Source: Jiella avicenniae
GTDB lineage: Bacteria; Pseudomonadota; Alphaproteobacteria; Rhizobiales; Rhizobiaceae
Length of the DNA: 64,000 nt
Direction of reading: 5' to 3'
NCBI RefSeq assembly: GCF_021390325.1
Contig: NZ_JAJUWU010000019.1
Coordinates: 62,001-126,000 of the forward strand
Notes under the pieces: model-generated
Databases searched by the model: none
What the model was told of the DNA's origin: nothing
Seen by the model: only the letters and a program-made list of their open reading frames with translations
Shown here: piece after piece, positions 62,833-64,000 of the stretch
How the letters are laid out: the number at the start of each line of letters is the position of its first letter
Position numbering within the stretch: position 1 is the first letter of the stretch
Program-made: the position numbers and the translations under genes

Positions 62833-63279
62833 ATGAGCGATCTCGAACCCGGCGACGTCGTCGAAATCGGCACGGCGAGGGGCCGCGTCTACGCCCAGGT
62901 CACGCACGACCATCCGAGCTACCCGTCCGTGGTCCGCGTCCTCGAAGGCCATTTCGACGCGCGGCCGGACGATCTGTCGGCGCTCGTATCGGGCGAAAGC
63001 CGCTTCACGGCGATGATCCCGCTCGAAAGCGCGCTGACGCGGCTCGGGCGAGAGTTCGAGAAGGTCGGGAGCTACGACGTCCCACCCGCGATCAGCCGCT
63101 TCCCCACCTTCCGCATGCCGATCCGCGATAAGGTGGGCCAGATCGTCTACTGGTGGCTGTGGGACGGGCAGGGGCTCAGCTATGAGACCGATCTCGACGA
63201 CGCGCAAAGCAAACTGCCGCTTCGCGAGGTGATGACGGCGAAGCGGTTCGGTGAGTTGCTGGACGGCGAGGGCGGTTGA
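62833..63279 (+). CDS. hypothetical protein in the phthalate-like operon
   Basis: A 148-residue soluble protein of unknown family. It opens with DLEPGDVVEIGTARGRVYAQVTHDHPSYP, a small beta-barrel-like segment, and has a C-terminal half with IRDKVGQIVYWWLWDGQGL. No motif identifies a function. It begins 10 bases after the decarboxylase stop and is probably in the same operon, so a helper role in the pathway is possible. It is followed by a repeat element. Confidence 0.65.
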   Translation: MSDLEPGDVVEIGTARGRVYAQVTHDHPSYPSVVRVLEGHFDARPDDLSALVSGESRFTAMIPLESALTRLGREFEKVGSYDVPPAISRFPTFRMPIRDKVGQIVYWWLWDGQGLSYETDLDDAQSKLPLREVMTAKRFGELLDGEGG

Positions 63280-63341
63280 GCGGGTGAAGCGCGAGGGGCC
63301 ATCGAGCGCTCGAAGCCGGGCCCAGGCTGGCGGTTGGCCTG

Positions 63342-63460
63342 ATCTCCCCCATTGCGGGGGAGATGCCGGCAGGCAGAGGGGGGTATCCATACGCCGAACC
63401 TTCGAACGATGGCGCCGGCCCCCCTCTGGATTTCCACCCATCTCCCCCGCAAGGGGGGAT
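63342..63460. repeat. palindromic intergenic repeat element, copy 2
   Basis: Palindromes ATCTCCCCC-attgc-GGGGGAGAT (63342-63364) and ATCTCCCCC...GGGGGGAT (63440-63460) surround an inner inverted pair CAGAGGGGGG (63374-63383) and CCCCCCTCTG (63419-63428). The whole can fold into one large cruciform. It is clearly related to the element at 14439-14590. It separates the phthalate-like operon from the aldehyde dehydrogenase gene. Confidence 0.7.
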
Positions 63461-63542
63461 AGAAGCGTCGATGTCGGCGCTTGATCGCGATCGATTGCGC
63501 CGCCGATTGCAATGCGCCTGATTTCGGGGAGGAGGACCGGAG

Positions 63543-64000
63543 ATGTCCAATAACGAAGTGCCAGAGCTGGAAACGGTCCTGCCGAGCCATCGCGACCTCT
63601 ATTACGCCGGCGGCTGGCATGCGCCGGCGGGCGGCACATACGAGGATACCGGCAATCCCGGAACCGGTGAGACGCTCGGCGCCGTGGCGTCCGCCGGATC
63701 GGCGGATGTCGATGCCGCCATCGCGGCCGCGCGAACGGGCTTTCGCGAATGGCGCGACGTCCTTCCGCTCGAACGGGCGCGCATCCTGAAGGAGATCGCC
63801 GCGCTTCTGAGGAAGCATGGCGACGAACTCGCCCTCATCGACGCCGCCAATTGCGGCAACCCCTACGGCGAGATGCGCGGCGACGCGGTGATCGCGGCCG
63901 CGCAGATGGACTTCTTCGCCGGTCTCGTCACCGAGATGAAGGGCGACACGATCCCCATGGGCCCGGACCGGCTGAACATGACGGTCCGCGAGCCGCTCGG
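63543..64000 (+). CDS. aldehyde dehydrogenase, N-terminal part (runs off the window)
   Basis: The first 152 or so residues of an NAD(P)-dependent aldehyde dehydrogenase. The N-terminal strands contain DLYYAGGWHAPAGG, EDTGNPGTGETLGAVASAGSADVDAAIAAARTGFREWRD, then the helix RARILKEIAALLRKHGDELALIDAANCG. The catalytic Cys and Glu lie beyond the window edge. GGGGAGGAGG lies upstream of ATG 63543. It may act with the preceding operon, but the repeat element between them suggests a separate transcript. Confidence 0.85.
   Translation, partial: MSNNEVPELETVLPSHRDLYYAGGWHAPAGGTYEDTGNPGTGETLGAVASAGSADVDAAIAAARTGFREWRDVLPLERARILKEIAALLRKHGDELALIDAANCGNPYGEMRGDAVIAAAQMDFFAGLVTEMKGDTIPMGPDRLNMTVREPL

Overview
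The window is GC-rich, densely coded DNA from the chromosome of an alphaproteobacterium, most likely a member of the Hyphomicrobiales (Rhizobiales). The signs are a fused SecDF, the yajC-secDF-Mth938-'phytoene synthase' block, tig-clpP-clpX-lon-hupB in one stretch, a BA14K-type protein, DUF1127 small proteins and palindromic intergenic repeats of the kind seen in rhizobial relatives. No phage, insertion sequence or CRISPR array was seen. Genus cannot be fixed from the sequence alone.

Layout. 1-3.5 kb: catabolic genes (GNAT acetyltransferase, cytosine-deaminase-like amidohydrolase, AMI1-like amidase). 3.6-6.8 kb: a DctB/DctD-type two-component pair with a sigma-54 activator. 6.9-7.9 kb: a small antitoxin-like gene plus PIN-domain toxin. 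8.1-11.9 kb: a TRAP transporter (dctP, dctQ, dctM) behind a near-perfect sigma-54 promoter, so DctB/DctD probably control it across the intervening toxin-antitoxin pair. 12.1-18.4 kb: a sugar (or polyol) utilisation locus with a TIM-barrel isomerase, a Gfo/Idh/MocA dehydrogenase and a ribose-type ABC importer. 18.5-25.1 kb: a Pcm-like methyltransferase, a soluble PAS chemoreceptor with CheW, a LysR regulator divergent from a DUF1127 gene, a SleB-like lipoprotein hydrolase and a host-attachment protein. 25.2-39.7 kb: mixed housekeeping genes (GNAT, NUDIX, MoxR ATPase, MFS exporter, hexapeptide acetyltransferase, OpgC, SCO protein, cation/proton antiporter, PrmA, aminopeptidase P, BA14K protein, FrnE-like DsbA protein, DUF815 ATPase).

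39.8-47.8 kb: yajC, fused secDF, two homologues of mitochondrial complex I assembly factors (NDUFAF3-like and NDUFAF6-like), a DUF4153 membrane protein and trmFO. 47.86-48.52 kb, minus strand: a 47-aa DUF1127 gene followed by four tandem ~130-nt units, each folding into three hairpins. Eight loops show CCTCCTCCC and four show TCCTCCC, and the stems differ by compensatory changes. This matches the 'cuckoo' (CcsR) sRNA arrays known downstream of DUF1127 genes in Rhodobacter and is the most striking non-coding structure here. 48.9-58.5 kb: tRNA-Leu, tig, a large MscS-type channel, clpP, clpX, lon and hupB. 59.1 kb: tRNA-Val. 59.6-64 kb: an operon resembling phthalate catabolism (ferredoxin-type reductase, dihydrodiol dehydrogenase-like protein, 4,5-dihydroxyphthalate decarboxylase-like protein, an unknown protein), then a truncated aldehyde dehydrogenase at the window edge.

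Starts were chosen by reading frame, Shine-Dalgarno spacing and overlap with neighbours. Functions are inferred from recognisable motifs, without database searches.
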